64,000 nt of DNA from Pycnopodia helianthoides (GCA_032158295.1 CM063243.1:11314931-11378930), one strand, 5' to 3'. Shown: positions 12,877 to 35,760, counted from the stretch's first letter. Numbers and translations are program-made. The notes: generated by a model not told the origin, from the sequence alone.

Positions 12877-14354
12877 ATAATAATAATAAAAATGGATTTA
12901 TAGAGCGCCTTATGTAAGCCTCAAACCGCTTTAGTACAAAATTAAGAACAGGTGACTTGGGCGAATTTAAGGCAAAAGGTGAATGGTAATAAACACACTA
13001 AAACACCTAATACTATCCGAGTTACATAAATACAAAAACAAACATATCAAACGCGAAAAAAGGGATAAAAGGCTGTAAAAAGGGATACAAAGAGGAGGAT
13101 TAAAAGAGGGGAGAGGTTACCCGCATATACAGCCAGATCCCTTAGCATCTGACTTAACAGTAAAAGAAAAAAAAATATTGAAAAAAAAACAAAACATAAC
13201 CAAGCAGGTTAGTCAGTTCTAAACAAACAAATGTGTCTTTATGCTCACAGGAAGACTGTTCCAAAGTTGTGCTGCAGATTGACAAAAATGATTGGTATAT
13301 GTGGTGTGTCAATATCTCAGCTGCAGTAAATCTATATCTCAGTAAGTTCAGTATTTATCTGGATATAGAATGGCATATCTGGTGCGACACAGACAGCCCT
13401 GTAGCCAACACCATACACCACCCATTCAACCACCTTCTCATTGGCAGTTACTTTTCTTTTTATTTGGGGGGGGGGGTTATAGTTCGTAATTCATCAACAA
13501 CGCTACAATAACTTGACACTCAAACACACTTTCATAACTGTTTTTGATTTCGCTTATTATCTTATAGACCAAGTAACCCTTGTACATTCCAGGTCATTTC
13601 CTGGCAGGCAAGATACTACACTGGTCACATGGAAAAATTACATGTTGTGTGATAATTTCCTCACAAGTTAAAGAGTTATAAAACTAACAGCTAAACAAGT
13701 TAAGAGATGTTCCCCCTTTCTTTATATCAGAAGTTGATAAAAAAAATCAGACAATGCAATCTCGATTAAATAAAACATTTTATGTTTTCTTCCATTGGGC
13801 TGTGTAAAAATCGTGCCTGCAGGCAGTTCAGGCTCTGTGGCTCGTTTGTAAACATGTGATGTCCCAGGTTACAATGTACCTCATGATAAAATGCACCGAG
13901 TGCCTACATGTTGTCATTAACTTGCTGCTTAGTTACATCATGTGTACATCGTTGTAATTTATACATTATCGTGCATATATTGTAATGCATGACAACATTG
14001 AAATAAATGTTAAAGCTGATGATGATGACGTTTATGGAAGTTTGGGAATGTTTATATCGGTAGATATGCCTAAATGGTTTAACTATTTCATAAATCTTGA
14101 CATAAAAACCATGCAGTTTGAATTGCGTCCAAACTTACAGTCAGTCAATTAGAATTCTCAAGAAAAAATTGTCATGTACGAGCCATCGTAGTCGTTTACG
14201 GCTAAACCAACAACTGTTTAATAATACACCGAACGATCAATGCTTGCAATAAGTGCACAATGAAGAGCTTTTATGTATTGTCAGTATTCTTGACTATGTC
14301 AGACTGCAGTTTGTTATTAACTGCCATAGTAATGGCGGTAGTCAAGAACATATA
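12876..14354. other. Gene-free stretch with an (ATA)n-headed repeat
   Basis: The start (12876-12950) is the inverted relative of the repeat at 11985-12052. A poly-G run lies near 13467-13477. The remainder contains no recognisable gene or element. Confidence 0.45.
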
Positions 14355-14917
14355 GCCTTTAGTCAAGGCGCACGCGGCACCCTTCGATATCACGCACGAC
14401 TAAAGACCAGTGCGAGCGGCGAAGCCACGAGGTTGGCGACTCGTTGGTAAATCTCCCCACATGTATGGGTGTAGAAACGTTAAAACTTTTTTTTTTATTT
14501 ATCGCGGACACAGACGATTCCTACGTACCTCTACTGCTCTAGCCCCACTTCTGTTGCCAAGAGATCAATGATTCACATCTCTTGGCCACAGTGGGGCTAA
14601 CCTGCCTCTAAATGCAATTGTTCATAACCAGGCCTATAATGTGTATTGTTATTATTTGTCATTTTCCATTGTCAAATTAAAATAAACATTCCTACTGTAT
14701 TTGCCAGACAGTATTACCCATCTAAATGTAGAAGAGTCTAATATCTAGCTGACGGTGATTGGTTAAAAGCAATCGCATATATAAATATATCATGATCATG
14801 AATCACTGATTAGCAAAACGAGTTGGTAATGGGGCGCTTCGCGGCTTCGCCGCTCGCGCTGGTCTTTTTTTCGTGCGTGATATAGGGGAGTGCCACGTGC
14901 GCCTTGACAAAAGGCTA
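14353..14917. mobile_element. TA-flanked inverted-repeat MITE, about 560 bp
   Basis: Inverted arms of roughly 95-100 bp are present. The left arm starts GCCTTTAGTCAAGGCGCACG at 14355; the right arm, read as complement from 14915, starts GCCTTTTGTCAAGGCGCACG. Both ends abut a TA dinucleotide (14353-14354 and 14916-14917), the target of Tc1/mariner-type elements. The core has a second hairpin: TAGCCCCACT with CCAAGAGAT at 14540-14565 against ATCTCTTGG with AGTGGGGCTA at 14577-14599. There is no transposase, so it is non-autonomous. Confidence 0.75.
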
Positions 14918-15480
14918 GCAACAACCTTAAACCGGGTCACTGTCGTCGTGATCTAAACGGGCCGTACTCATATTATTGCGCCCCTGCGTCCGAATTTTGT
15001 ACAAAATGAAAACTAGGTCGTACACACCAGTTGGAATATTAAAAAAAAAAATTGTCTGATGCGTATACGCAATGTCAGTGAATTGCGCAAGAACACATTC
15101 GGCAAGAAGATGAAAACCGTGCGCCTATTTCCAAATCTGTACTACACAAGTTTGAAAGAATACCGAGATGTACAGAGGGCAGTGACTTCATGGAAGGAAA
15201 TTGGGAAAATCTTCTGTAACGATTGGAAGGAATGCAAGCATATAAATCAATCAATTTATGAAAAGATCATTGCACTTCATAAAAGTATGAACACATGTTT
15301 GCGTGCGTTTCTGAACGCGAACGCAAATGTAATGCGTATCCATTTCTTCTTCCAATGAAGTATGAACGTTAAATCAGAACTCGCAGTGTTGGGTGCGTGC
15401 GCGCAGTCGCAGCAAGTATGAATTAGACCTTTCACCTTATCGTATGGTGTTCCATAAAGCAAAAGCGAAAAGTTCCGTCG
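14918..15480. other. Gene-free stretch before the satellite array
   Basis: A 99-codon plus-strand open frame (15059-15358) was read but shows no recognisable domain, signal peptide or splice context. Nothing else was identified. Confidence 0.4.
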
Positions 15481-16150
15481 CCTCAAACCAAACCGGCAAG
15501 ACATGTCAAGCCGAATAATGGCCGGAAATAAATTCTAGTTAAAATTGAGTATAAATCATGAACGCAGCTTGCTCGAGCAGCTCGATAGACGGATTTGTAC
15601 TTGAATCTGCCTTGCATAGTCCCAAATCCGAATATTAAATTTTGATGATCACTTTTCTGTCATATTCAGACCGTAAGTCACAGGAAATCGGGGGTACTCC
15701 GAAGGCCTCGCAAAAGCATGTTCAACGGGAGTGGTGTACACAAAGTATGCACGGTCAAATCACCCTCACAGCATTGCTGGATTTGTTCAGGCTTTACACC
15801 ATTGGAAAGCCCGTCTCATAATGGCTCTCTTCTAGATTGTTTTTCAGTGGCTGTGATGTTTTGGAAGCCAAAAGTGCCGACGTCTCAAACCGGCAAGACA
15901 TGTCAAGCCGAATAATGCCTGGAAATAAATTATAGTTAAGACTGCCATAACTCATGAACAAAGCTTGCTAAAGAAACGAAATTTGTACCTGGATCTGCCT
16001 TGCATAGTCCCGCATCCGAAAGTAAAACGTTGATAGCAACTTTGCTGCCATCTTCAGACCGGAAATCACAAGCGAGGGGGGTACTCCAGAGCCTCGCAAT
16101 AGCATGTTCAACGGGATTTTTGTCACAGAGCTGTCCAAAAGAGAAACGCA
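15480..16150 (-). repeat. Inverted, diverged satellite monomers at the left array edge
   Basis: Two diverged copies of the 456-bp satellite run in the reverse direction (about 15480-15830 and 15880-16150). They are recognised by complements of the monomer's landmarks: ttgaatctgccttgcatagt, catgttcaacggga and ccattggaaagcccgtct. At about 16151 the sequence switches to the forward direction with gtattagccccactctcttg. Divergence is much higher than in the array core, as expected at a satellite edge. Confidence 0.8.
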
Positions 16151-25806
<9,656 letters not shown>

Positions 25807-26400
25807 AACGCAGGAGTTATAGATTCAAGGGGCCTTTTGGAAACAGTGTCCTTAGTCCGAGATAAAGGTATCAAAGAGCTCGACTAATTTAACTTGGAGA
25901 AAATTACAACATTTTTTATTACCAGGAAGATTATTAAAAAGTCGAATTCAAATAAAAGTCTGAAATTTCTCATCCCTGTAATCAGCATTGCTATTTGAAT
26001 ACCATGAACATTGTGGCACTAGATTTGAGTGAAATACATCCAACTTTATGACATAGGGAAAATTTTTTCGTAATATGCAAGGAACAGGACAAATTAAGCG
26101 CTTAGAAAAACTTTGTACAGAATATTAGCAAATCTAGGTTCTTACCTTTTGTTCTTTTTTACTTTCAACTTTTAAGCATGAACTAATTTTAAGCTTATCT
26201 TAATTTAAGAAAGTTTACAATTTAACGTCTGATTTTTTTTTAACCTACAAACCACATTTAGTCAGATTCACTCTGTTCGCTGCAAGAGCCTTCGAACGTG
26301 CAGAAAATTTGTTTTCTATTCTATGATGCCCATCTTAGTCAATACTCGTTAAAAAGTCGAATATCAACCTATTGTAATTCTTCCCTAAACAGCCTTTTGC
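25807..26400. repeat. Non-satellite insert, copy 1 (noisy)
   Basis: The array is broken after ctttgctta by sequence beginning aacgcaggagttatagattc. The first 240 bp match the insert at 33456 almost base for base. The remainder follows it with many small deletions, so this looks like a low-quality or decayed version. No coding region seen. Confidence 0.8.
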
Positions 26401-28476
26401 TGAGTAAATTGTAAAACAATTTATATGGTTAATTGTCCAGCATACTTTGTTTGTATTTGAAAATTGTAAGATCCGTTAAACATGTTTTAACATCAGCATT
26501 GGTAGTGTATTCCTGAATTTGGTTTGATTGAGCAAAGTATTACAATAATTTTCGAAACATATTGAGGATTATACAACTTGTCTTCTACTGCTAAGTCAAA
26601 GCTTATAATCTGAATAGAAATTTATTCAAGCTATGTCAAGAATTTCTCTGGTTTCAAATCAGCACCTTTTTGCTGAGTTCTATTAACTGATCAATTATGT
26701 CATTACGTCGTTATCTTGGTTCAGCTATTGTATAGTTTATCTACACCTACGGCTTTCATAAAGCTTATAAAATAAGCAATTTAAGGTTGAATACCCTTGC
26801 AACTGGATTTCATTATACAACTTGTGACAAAAATCCTTAAAATGGTTTGCGCATCGAGTTCGTCATTGCCTGTAATTCGGTTAAATGCTTCAGGCATGGA
26901 GCCATACAAGTTAATTTTCGGATACGAATATGCAAGGAAGATTAGGTACAAATTTCGTCTCTTGCGTTAGTTATGAAGTTATACCAAGTAATCAATTATT
27001 TCAGCATTTTCGTCAGTTATTTCTTGCTGGTAATACAAGCCCTTTTTCTCTGATTTCTATGTATTAATCCCAGCTCTTTGCTTCAATCTTGCGTTAAAAC
27101 CATTCTGACAATGAACTTTAATCAAGCCCTTGAGACGGGTTTCCAATGTATAAACTTGTAAAAATTAACAATTTTAAGGGGTGTAATTAACAAGCATATT
27201 TGATGTTCTGTTCTGACAGACTTGTACAAAATCCCGTTAAACATGCTTTTGCGGAGCATTCGATTCGTTAATTCATGTATTTCGGTCTGAATTGGCAATA
27301 GGGCCTACAAATTAATTTTCGATACAGGCATAAAAGAATTCAGGTACAAATTTCGTCTCCTAGCATGCTTAGTTCATGGTTCATACTTCTCTCTAGAAGT
27401 TATTTCAGTCATTATTCGTCAGAATTATTTCGCTTTTCAATACACAGCTTTTCTTTGCTTTATGCTAGTTTTAGCACTCTCTTGTCATCATCGCGTTAAA
27501 AATGTAGCAATGAACTATGTTTACACAGCCTTGAGACGGGCTTTCAATGGTATAAACTTGTAAACATCAAGTCTTCTAAGGGGTGTTTACCATGCAATTG
27601 AGTTTCTGTAACAACAGTTAAAAAATCCGTTATAACATGCTTTTGCGGAGTATTAGATTGTCACTTGCCGTGTGAATTTCTGTTTTGAATGTCACAAAGG
27701 AGCATCAAATTTAATTTTCGGAAAGGAAAATGCAAGAAGTTCAGGTAAAATTTTCGTTCTAGCATGCTTAGGTTCAGATAAATCTCAATCTTAACTCAGA
27801 ATTTATTCACCATATTCGTCAGAATTTCTTGCATGTTTATACTACAGTACTTCTTTGCTTAATTAGTTTTTACTTCTCTTGTCAATACGTCGCGTTATAA
27901 ATGGTCAAAGTCAAGAATCTATGTTAATCACAGCCCTTGAGACGGGCTTTCCAATGGTATAAAACTTGTAAAAATCAAAATTAAGGGTGGTGATTTAAGC
28001 ACTTTGAGTTTCTGTTTCTGACAGCACTGTGTACAAAAATCCCGTTAAACATGCTTTTGCGGAGCATTCGGAGTATCGTCACTTGCCTGTGATTTCTGGT
28101 CTGAAGATGGCACAAAGGAGCCATAAAAATTTAATTTTCGGATACAAGAATATGCAAGGAAGATTCAGGTACAAATTTCGTCTCTCTAGCATGCTTAGTT
28201 TGAGTTATACTCAATCTTAACTCAGAATTTATTTCCAGCCATTATTCGTCAGATATTTCTTGCTGTTTCAATCCAGCCTTCTTTGCTTGTTGCTATTGTA
28301 TTAACCCACTCTCTTGTCAATCACGTCGCGTTTAAAAATGGTCAAGCAATGAAACTGTTTAATCTACAGCCCTTGAGACGGGCTTTCCAATGGTAAAAAC
28401 TTGTAAAAATCAAGCAAATTTAAAGGGGGTGATTTACCATGCATACTTTGAGTTTCTGTTTTGACAGCACTGTGTA
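26401..28476 (+). repeat. Degenerate satellite units left of the scaffold gap
   Basis: Satellite landmarks recur in order (bccgttaaacatg-like, gaagattaggtacaaattt, ccttgagacgggtttcc) but with very frequent single-base losses and substitutions. From 27960 to 28476 the monomer becomes near-consensus again. This pattern fits unpolished long-read consensus at least as well as true divergence. Confidence 0.75.
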
Positions 28477-28576
28477 NNNNNNNNNNNNNNNNNNNNNNNN
28501 NNNNNNNNNNNNNNNNNNNNNNNNNNNNNNNNNNNNNNNNNNNNNNNNNNNNNNNNNNNNNNNNNNNNNNNNNNNN
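28477..28576. other. Assembly gap, 100 N
   Basis: Exactly 100 N bases, the conventional placeholder for a gap of unknown size, interrupt a satellite unit after gacagcactgtgta. Array length and copy number are therefore minimum estimates. Confidence 0.98.
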
Positions 28577-29040
28577 AAATACGGTAAAGGAAATTCGGAA
28601 AAAAATTTTTTTTAAACATGTTATTATATTATAAATTTAAAAATTTAAAAATAAAGAAAATCAATGTCAGAAATATTTTTGAATTTAACCGTTTTTTCTC
28701 TTTGTTAGTTGCTATTTATTAAAAAACCCCAACTTTCTTGTCAATAAACGTGGCGTTAAAATTGGTATTGAGGGAAGGGGAAAAGTGTTAAAACTACAGC
28801 CCTTGAAAGACAGGCCTTTCCGGGGTATTTAAAAAATTGTAAAAAATAAAAGGAAATTTAAATTTGGTGTTCCTGATACTTTTGTTTTTTTCTGAAGATT
28901 TGGGGTAAAAAATCATTAAAAGGGCCTTTGGGAGATTCAGTTTGTCACTTTTGCCCTGTCATTTTTCTGAGTGGCAAAAATAGCCATAAATATTTTTTTT
29001 TTTCCGAATAAAATATCAAGGAAATTAAACCCCAAGGTCC
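28577..29040 (+). repeat. Degenerate satellite unit right of the scaffold gap
   Basis: A highly corrupted monomer: fragments such as cagcccttgaaagacaggcc and gccctgtcatttttctgag are recognisable, with homopolymers inflated (aaaaaaattttttttaaac). Normal units resume at 29041. The inflated homopolymers point to base-calling or consensus error. Confidence 0.7.
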
Positions 29041-32000
29041 TTTCATGCTTAGTTAATGAGTTATACTCAATCTGAACTCAGAATTTATTTCCAGCCATTA
29101 TTCGTCAGGATATTTCTTGCTTGTTTCAATACACAGCCTTTTTTGCTTAGTTGCTATTGTATAAAGACCACACTCTCTTGTCAATCACGTCGCGTTAAAA
29201 ATGGTCAGAGCAATGAAACTAGTGTTTATCTACAGCCCTTGAGACGGGCTTTCCAATGGTATAAAACTTGTAAAAATCAAGCAAATTTAAAGGGGTGATT
29301 TAACCATGCATACTTTGTGTTTCTTTTTCTGACAGCACTGTGTACAAAAATCCCGTTAAACATGCTTTTGCGGAGCATTCGGAGTATCGTCACTTGCCTG
29401 TCATTTCTGGTCTGAAGATGGCACAAAGGAGCATACAAAGTTTAATTTTCGGATACAAGAATATGCAACGAAGATTCAGGTACAAATTTTGTCTCTCTAG
29501 CATGCATAGTTCATGAGTTATACTAAATCTGAACTCAGAATTTATTTCCAGCCATTATTCGTCAGGATATTTCTTGCTGGTTTCAATACACAGCCCTTCT
29601 TTGCTTAGTTGCTAATGTATAAGCCTCACTCTCTTGTCAATCAAGTCGCGTTAAAAATCGTCAGAGCAATGAAACTAGTGTTAATCTACAGCCCTTGAGA
29701 CGGGCTTTCCAATGGTATAAAACTTGTAAAAATCAAGCAAATTTAAAGGGGTGATTTAACCATGCATACTTTGTGTTTCTTTTTCTGACAGCACTGTGTA
29801 CAAAAATCCCGTTAAACATGCTTTTGCGGAGCATTCGGAGTATCGTCACTTGCCTGTGATTTTGGTCTGAAGATGGCACAAAGTAGCCATAAAAATTTAA
29901 TTTTCGGAATACAGGAATATGCAAGGAAGATTCAGGTACAAATTTCGTCTCTCTAGCATGCTTAGTTAATGAGTTATACTCAATCTGAACTCAGAATTTA
30001 TTTCCAGCCATTATTCGTCAGGATATTTCTTGCTTGTTTCAATACACAGCCCTTCTTTGCTTAGTTGCTATTGTATTAGACCACACTCTCTTGTCAATCA
30101 CGTCGCGTTAAAAATGGTCAGAGCAATGAAACTAGTGTTTATCTACAGCCCTTGAGACGGGCTTTCCAATGGTATAAAACTTGTAAAAATCAAGCAAATT
30201 TAAAGGGGTGATTTGACCATGCATACTTTGTGTTTCTGTTTCTGACAGCACTGTGTACAAAAATCCCGTTAAACATGCTTTTGCGGAGCATTCGGAGTAT
30301 CGTCACTTGCCTGTGATTTCTGGTCTGAAGATGGCACAAAGTAGCCATAAAAAATTAAATTACCGAATACAGAAATATACAAGGAAGATTCAGGTACAAA
30401 TTTCGTCTCTCTAGCATGCTTAGTTAATGAGTTATACTCAATCTGAACTCAGAATTTATGTCCAGCCATTATTCGTCAGGATATTTCTTGCTGGTTTCAA
30501 TACACAGCCCTTCTTTGCTTAGTTGCTAATGTATAAGCCTCACTCTCTTGTCAATCAAGTCGCGTTAAAAAATCGTCAGAGTAATGAAACTAGTGTAATC
30601 TACAGCCCTTGAGACGGGCTTTCCAATGGTATAAAACTTGTAAAAATCAAGCAAATTTAAAGGGGTTATTTGACAATGCATACTTTGTTTTCTGTTTCGA
30701 CGCACTGTGTACAAAATCCCGTTACAAATGCTTTTGCGGAGCATTCGGAGTATCGTCACTTGCCTGTAGATTTCTGGTGTGAAGATGGCACAAAGTAGCC
30801 ATAAAAATTAATTTTCGAATACAGGAATATGCAAGAAGATTCAGGTACAAATTTCGTCTCTCTAGCATGCTTAGTTCATGAGTTATACTCAATCTAACTC
30901 AGAATTTATTTCCAGCCATTATTCGTCAGGATATTTCTTGCTTGTTTCAATACACAGCCCTTCTTTGCTTAGTTGCTATTGTATAGACCCACTCTCTTGT
31001 CAATCACGTCGCGTTAAAAATCGTCAGAGCAATGAAACTAGTGTTAATCTACAGCCCTTGAGACGGGCTTTCCAATGGTATAAAACTTGTAAAAATCAAG
31101 CAAATTTAAAGGGGTGATTTGACCATGCATACTTTGTGTTTCTTTTTCTGACAGCACTGTGTACAAAAATCCCGTTAAACATGCTTTTGCGGAGCATTCG
31201 GAGTATCGTCACTTGCCTGTATTTCTGGTCTGAAGATGGCACAAAGTAGCCATAAAAAGTTAATTTCGGAATACAGAAATATGCAACGAAGATTCAGGTA
31301 CAAATTTCGTCTCTCTAGCATGCTAGTTCATGAGTTATACTCAAATCTTAACTCAGAATTTATTTCCAGCCATTATTCGTCAGGATATTTCTTGCTGGTT
31401 TCAATACACAGCCCTTCTTTGCTTAGTTGCTAATGTATAAGCCTCACTCTCTTGTCAATCAAGTCGCGTTAAAAATCGTCAGAGCAATGAAACTAGTGTT
31501 AATCTACAGCCCTTGAGACGGGCTTTCCAATGGTATAAAACTTGTAAAAATCAAGCAAATTTAAAGGGTGATTTGAACCATGCATACTTTGTGTTTCTTT
31601 TCTGGACAGCACTGTGTACAAAAATCCCGTTAACTTTGCTTTTGCGGAGCATTCGGAGTATCGTCACTTGCCTGTGATTTCTGGTCTGAAGATGGCACAA
31701 AGTAGCCATAAAAATTAATTTTCGAATACAGGAATATGCAAGAAGATTCAGGTACAAATTTCGTCTCTCTAGCATACTTAGTTCATGAGTTATACTCAAT
31801 CTTAACTCAGAATTTATTTCCAGCCATTATTCGTCAGGATATTTCTTGCTTGTTTCAATACACAGCCCTTCTTTGCTTAGTTGTATTGTATTAGACCGAC
31901 ACTCTTGTCAATCAACGTCGCGTTAAAAATCGTCCGAGCAATGAAACTTATGTTAATATACAGCCCTTGAGACGGGCTTTCTAATGGTATAAAACTTGTA

Positions 32001-33455
32001 AAAATCAAGCAAATTTAAAGGGGTATTTGACCATGCATACTTTGTGTTTCTGTTTCGGACAGCACTGTGTACAAAAATCCCGTTAAACATGCTTTTGCGG
32101 AGCATTCGGAGTATCGTCACTTGCCTGTGATTTCTGGTCTGAAGATGGCGAAAAGTAGCCATAAAAAATAAATTTTCGAATACAGGAATATGCAATGAAG
32201 ATTCAGGTGAAAATTTCGTCTCTCTAGCATGCTTAGTTAATGAGTTATATTCAATCTTAACTCAGAATTTATTTCCAGCCATTATTCGTCAGGATATTTC
32301 TTGCTTGTTTCAATACACAGCCCTTCTTTGCTTAGTTGCTATTGTATTAGACCCACTCTCTTGTCAATCACGTCGCGTTAAAAATCGTCAGAGCAATGAA
32401 ACTAGTGTTAATCTACAGCCCTTGAGACGGGTTTTCCAATGGTATAAAACTTGTAAAAATCAAGCAAATTTAAAGAGGTGATTTGACCATGCATACTTTG
32501 TGTTTCTGTTTCTGACAGCACTGTGTACAAAAATCCCGTTAAACATGATTTTGCGGAGCATTCGGAGTATCGTCACTTGCCTGTAATTTCTGGTCTGAAG
32601 ATGGCACAAAGGAGCCAAACAAATTTAATTTTCGGATACAGGAATATGCTAGGAAGATTCAGGTACAAATTTCGTCTCTCTAGCATGCTTAGCTCATGAG
32701 TTATATTTAATCTGAACTCAGAATTTATTTCCAGCCATTATTCGTCAGGATATTTCTTGCTGGCTTCAATACACAGCATTTCTTTGCTTAGTTGCTATTG
32801 TATTAGACCCACTCTCTTGTAAATCACGTCGCGTTAAAAATTGTCAGAGCAATGAAACTAGTGTTATTCTAAAGCCCTTGAGACGGACTTTCCAATGCTT
32901 AGTTCATGAGTTATACTCAATCTTAACTCAGAATTTATTTCCAGCCATTATTGGTCAGGATATTTCTTGCTGGTTTCAATACACAGCCCTTCTTTGCTTA
33001 GTTGCTATTGTATTAGACCCACTCTCTTGTCAATCAAGTCGCGTTAAAAATCGTCAGAGCAATGAAACTAGTGTTAATCTACAGCCCTTGAGACGGGTTT
33101 CCAATGGTATAAAAATTGTAAAAATCAAGCAAATTTAAAGAGGTGATTTGACCATGCATACTTTGTGTTTCTGTTTCTGACAGCACTGTGTACAAAAATC
33201 CCGTTAAACATGCTTTTGCGGAGCATTCGGAGTATCGTCACTTGCCTGTAATTTCTGGTCTTAAGATGGCACAAAGGAGCCATACAAATTTAATTTTCGG
33301 ATACAGGAAAATGCTAGGAAGATTCAGGTACAAATTTCGTCTCTCTAGCATGCTTAGCTCATGAGTTATATTCAATCTGAACTCAGAATTTATTTCCAGC
33401 CATTATTCGTCAGGATATTTCTTGCTGGTTTCAATACACAGCCCTTCTTTGCTTA
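29041..33455 (+). repeat. 456-bp satellite array, block 2
   Basis: About ten forward units with a regular period near 455 and fewer indels than block 1. Variants typical of this block include cactttgtgtttct and caaagtagccataaaa. One unit carries a deletion of about 245 bp at 32896, where ttccaatg is joined directly to cttagttcatgag; the two parent sites share ATG. Confidence 0.93.
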
Positions 33456-34236
33456 AACCGCAGGAGTTATAGATTCCAAGGGGGCCTTTTGGAAACAGTG
33501 TCCTTAGTCCGAGATAAAGGATATCAAAGAGCTCGACTAATTTAACTTGGAGAAAATTACAACATTTTTTATTTACCAGGAAGATATTAAAAAAGTCGGA
33601 ATTCAAATAAAAGTCTGAAATTTCTCATCCCTGTAATCAGCATTGCTATTTGAATACCATGAACATTGTGGCATTAGATTTTGAGTGAAATTAACATCCA
33701 CACACTTTTTCATTTTACATGAATGAGAGAAAATACTTTTTGGTATCAGACATTACTTGCTTCAATAATGTCTATAAACAGGACCCAATTTTAAAGAGCG
33801 GCTTAAGCACAAAACACTTTTGCTTACCAGAATAAGGTTAGCAGCCCAAATACCTAAAGGTTCCACATGTACCTTCTGTGACTGGTTTCTGGCTTAGTTT
33901 TGCTGAGCAGAAATTTGTCAAGCAACATTTTTTTTCTTAAGCAGCTGCGCAAGTTCTTAATGAGCTTTATGATCTTATTTTCCATTGGTAACTATTTTTT
34001 ATAGAGAGTAAACGTTTTTTTTCTCACCAATTCTCTTGCAAACTGTTTCTTGATCATATTACCAAGCTGTATCTCCATAACAACCTACAAAACAACAACA
34101 AAAAGCTTTATTAGTCCTGATGCAACATTTCTACATTCACTCGTTCTCAAGGCGGGTGGCAAAGTCCACCGCAGCACTTTGCGGGGGCGCCGCGGCGCAA
34201 CGCGGGATGCAGAGTAAAATGTTTTTTGTGTCTTCC
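33456..34236. repeat. Non-satellite insert, copy 2 (781 bp)
   Basis: A unique segment splits a satellite unit between ttgctta and agttgctattg. CTTA occurs at both junctions (33452-33455 and 34237-34240), which could be a 4-bp target duplication. No inverted ends, poly-A tail or reading frame were found. A GC-rich patch (gcgggggcgccgcggcgcaa) lies near the right end. The family is unknown. Confidence 0.75.
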
Positions 34237-35760
34237 CTTAGTTGCTATTGTATTAGCCCCACTCTCTAGTCAATCACGTCGCGTTAAAAAGAGTCGCAGC
34301 CATCAAACTAGTGTTAATCTACAGCCCTTGAGACGGGCTTTCCAATGGTATAAAACTTGTAAAAATCAAGCAATTTTAAAGGGGTGATTTGACCATGCAT
34401 ACTTTGTGTTTGTCTTTCGGACAGCACTGTGTACAAAAATCCCGTTAAACATGCTTTTGCGGTGCATTCGGAGTATCGTCAATTGCCTGTGAATTCTGGT
34501 CTGAAGATGGCAGAGAGTAATTATACAAACTTAATTTTCGGATACAAGAATATGCAAGAAAGATTCAGGTACAAATTTCGTCTCTCTACCATGCTTAGTT
34601 CATGAGTTATACTCGATCTTAACTCAGAATTTATTTCCATCCATTATTCGTCAGGATATTTCTTGCTGGCTTCAATACACAGCCCTTCTTTGCTTAGTTG
34701 CTATTGTATTAGCCCCACTCTCTTGTCAATCACGTCGCGTTAAAAATCGTCATAACCATCAAACTAGTGTTAATCTACAGCCCTTGAGACGGGCTTTCCA
34801 ATGGTATAAAACTTGTAAAAATCAAGCAAATTTATGGGGGTGATTTGACCGTGCATACTTTGAATTTCTGTTTCGGACAGCACTGTGTACAAAAATCCCG
34901 TTAAACATGCTTTTGCGGAGCATTCGGAATATCGTCACTTGCATGTCATTTCTGGTCTGAAGATGGCACAAAGGAGCCATAAAAATTTAATTTTTGGATA
35001 CAAGAATATGCAAGGAAGATTCAGGTACAAATTTCGTCTCTCTAGCATGCTTAGTTCATGAGTTATACTCAATCTTAACTCAGAATTAATTTCCGGACAT
35101 TATTCGTCAGGATATTTCTTGCTGGTTTCAATACACAGCCCTTTTTGCTTAGTTGCTGTTGTAATAGACCCACTCTCTTGTCGATCACGTCGCGTTTAAA
35201 ATGGTCAGAGCAATGAAACTAGTGTTAATCTACAACCCTTGAGACGGGCTTTCAAATGGTTTAAAACTTGTAAATATCAAACAAATTTAAAGGGGGGATT
35301 TGACATGCATACTTTGAGTTTCTGTTTCGGACAGCACTGTGTACAAAATTCCCGTTAAACATGCTTTTGCGGAGCATTCGGAGTATCGTCACTTGCCTGT
35401 GATTTCTGGTCTGAAGATGGCACAAAGGAGCTATAAAAAGTTAATTTTCGGATATAGGAATATGCAAGGAAGATTCAGGTACAAATTTTGTCTCTCTAGC
35501 ATGCTTAGTTCATGAGTTATACTCAATCTTAACTCAGATTTTATTTCCAGCCATTATTGGTCAGGATATTTCTTGCTGGTTTCAATACACAGCCCTACTT
35601 TGCTTAGTTGCTATTGTATTAGCCCCACTCTCTTGTCAATCACGTCGCGTTAAAAATCGTCACACCCATCAAACTAGTGTTAATCTACAGCCCTTGAGAC
35701 GGGCTTTCCAATGGTATAAAACTTGTTAATATCAAGCAAATGTATGGGGGTGATTTGACC
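34237..35760 (+). repeat. 456-bp satellite array, block 3
   Basis: Three forward monomers plus a part unit, more diverged than block 2 (for example, cagagagtaattatacaaac near 34510). The block ends at gggggtgatttgacc where the next insert begins. Confidence 0.92.

Noticed and set aside
15059..15358. 99-codon plus-strand open frame before the array
   Set aside because: Starts with ATG but shows no domain and lies in repeat-rich DNA; likely chance.
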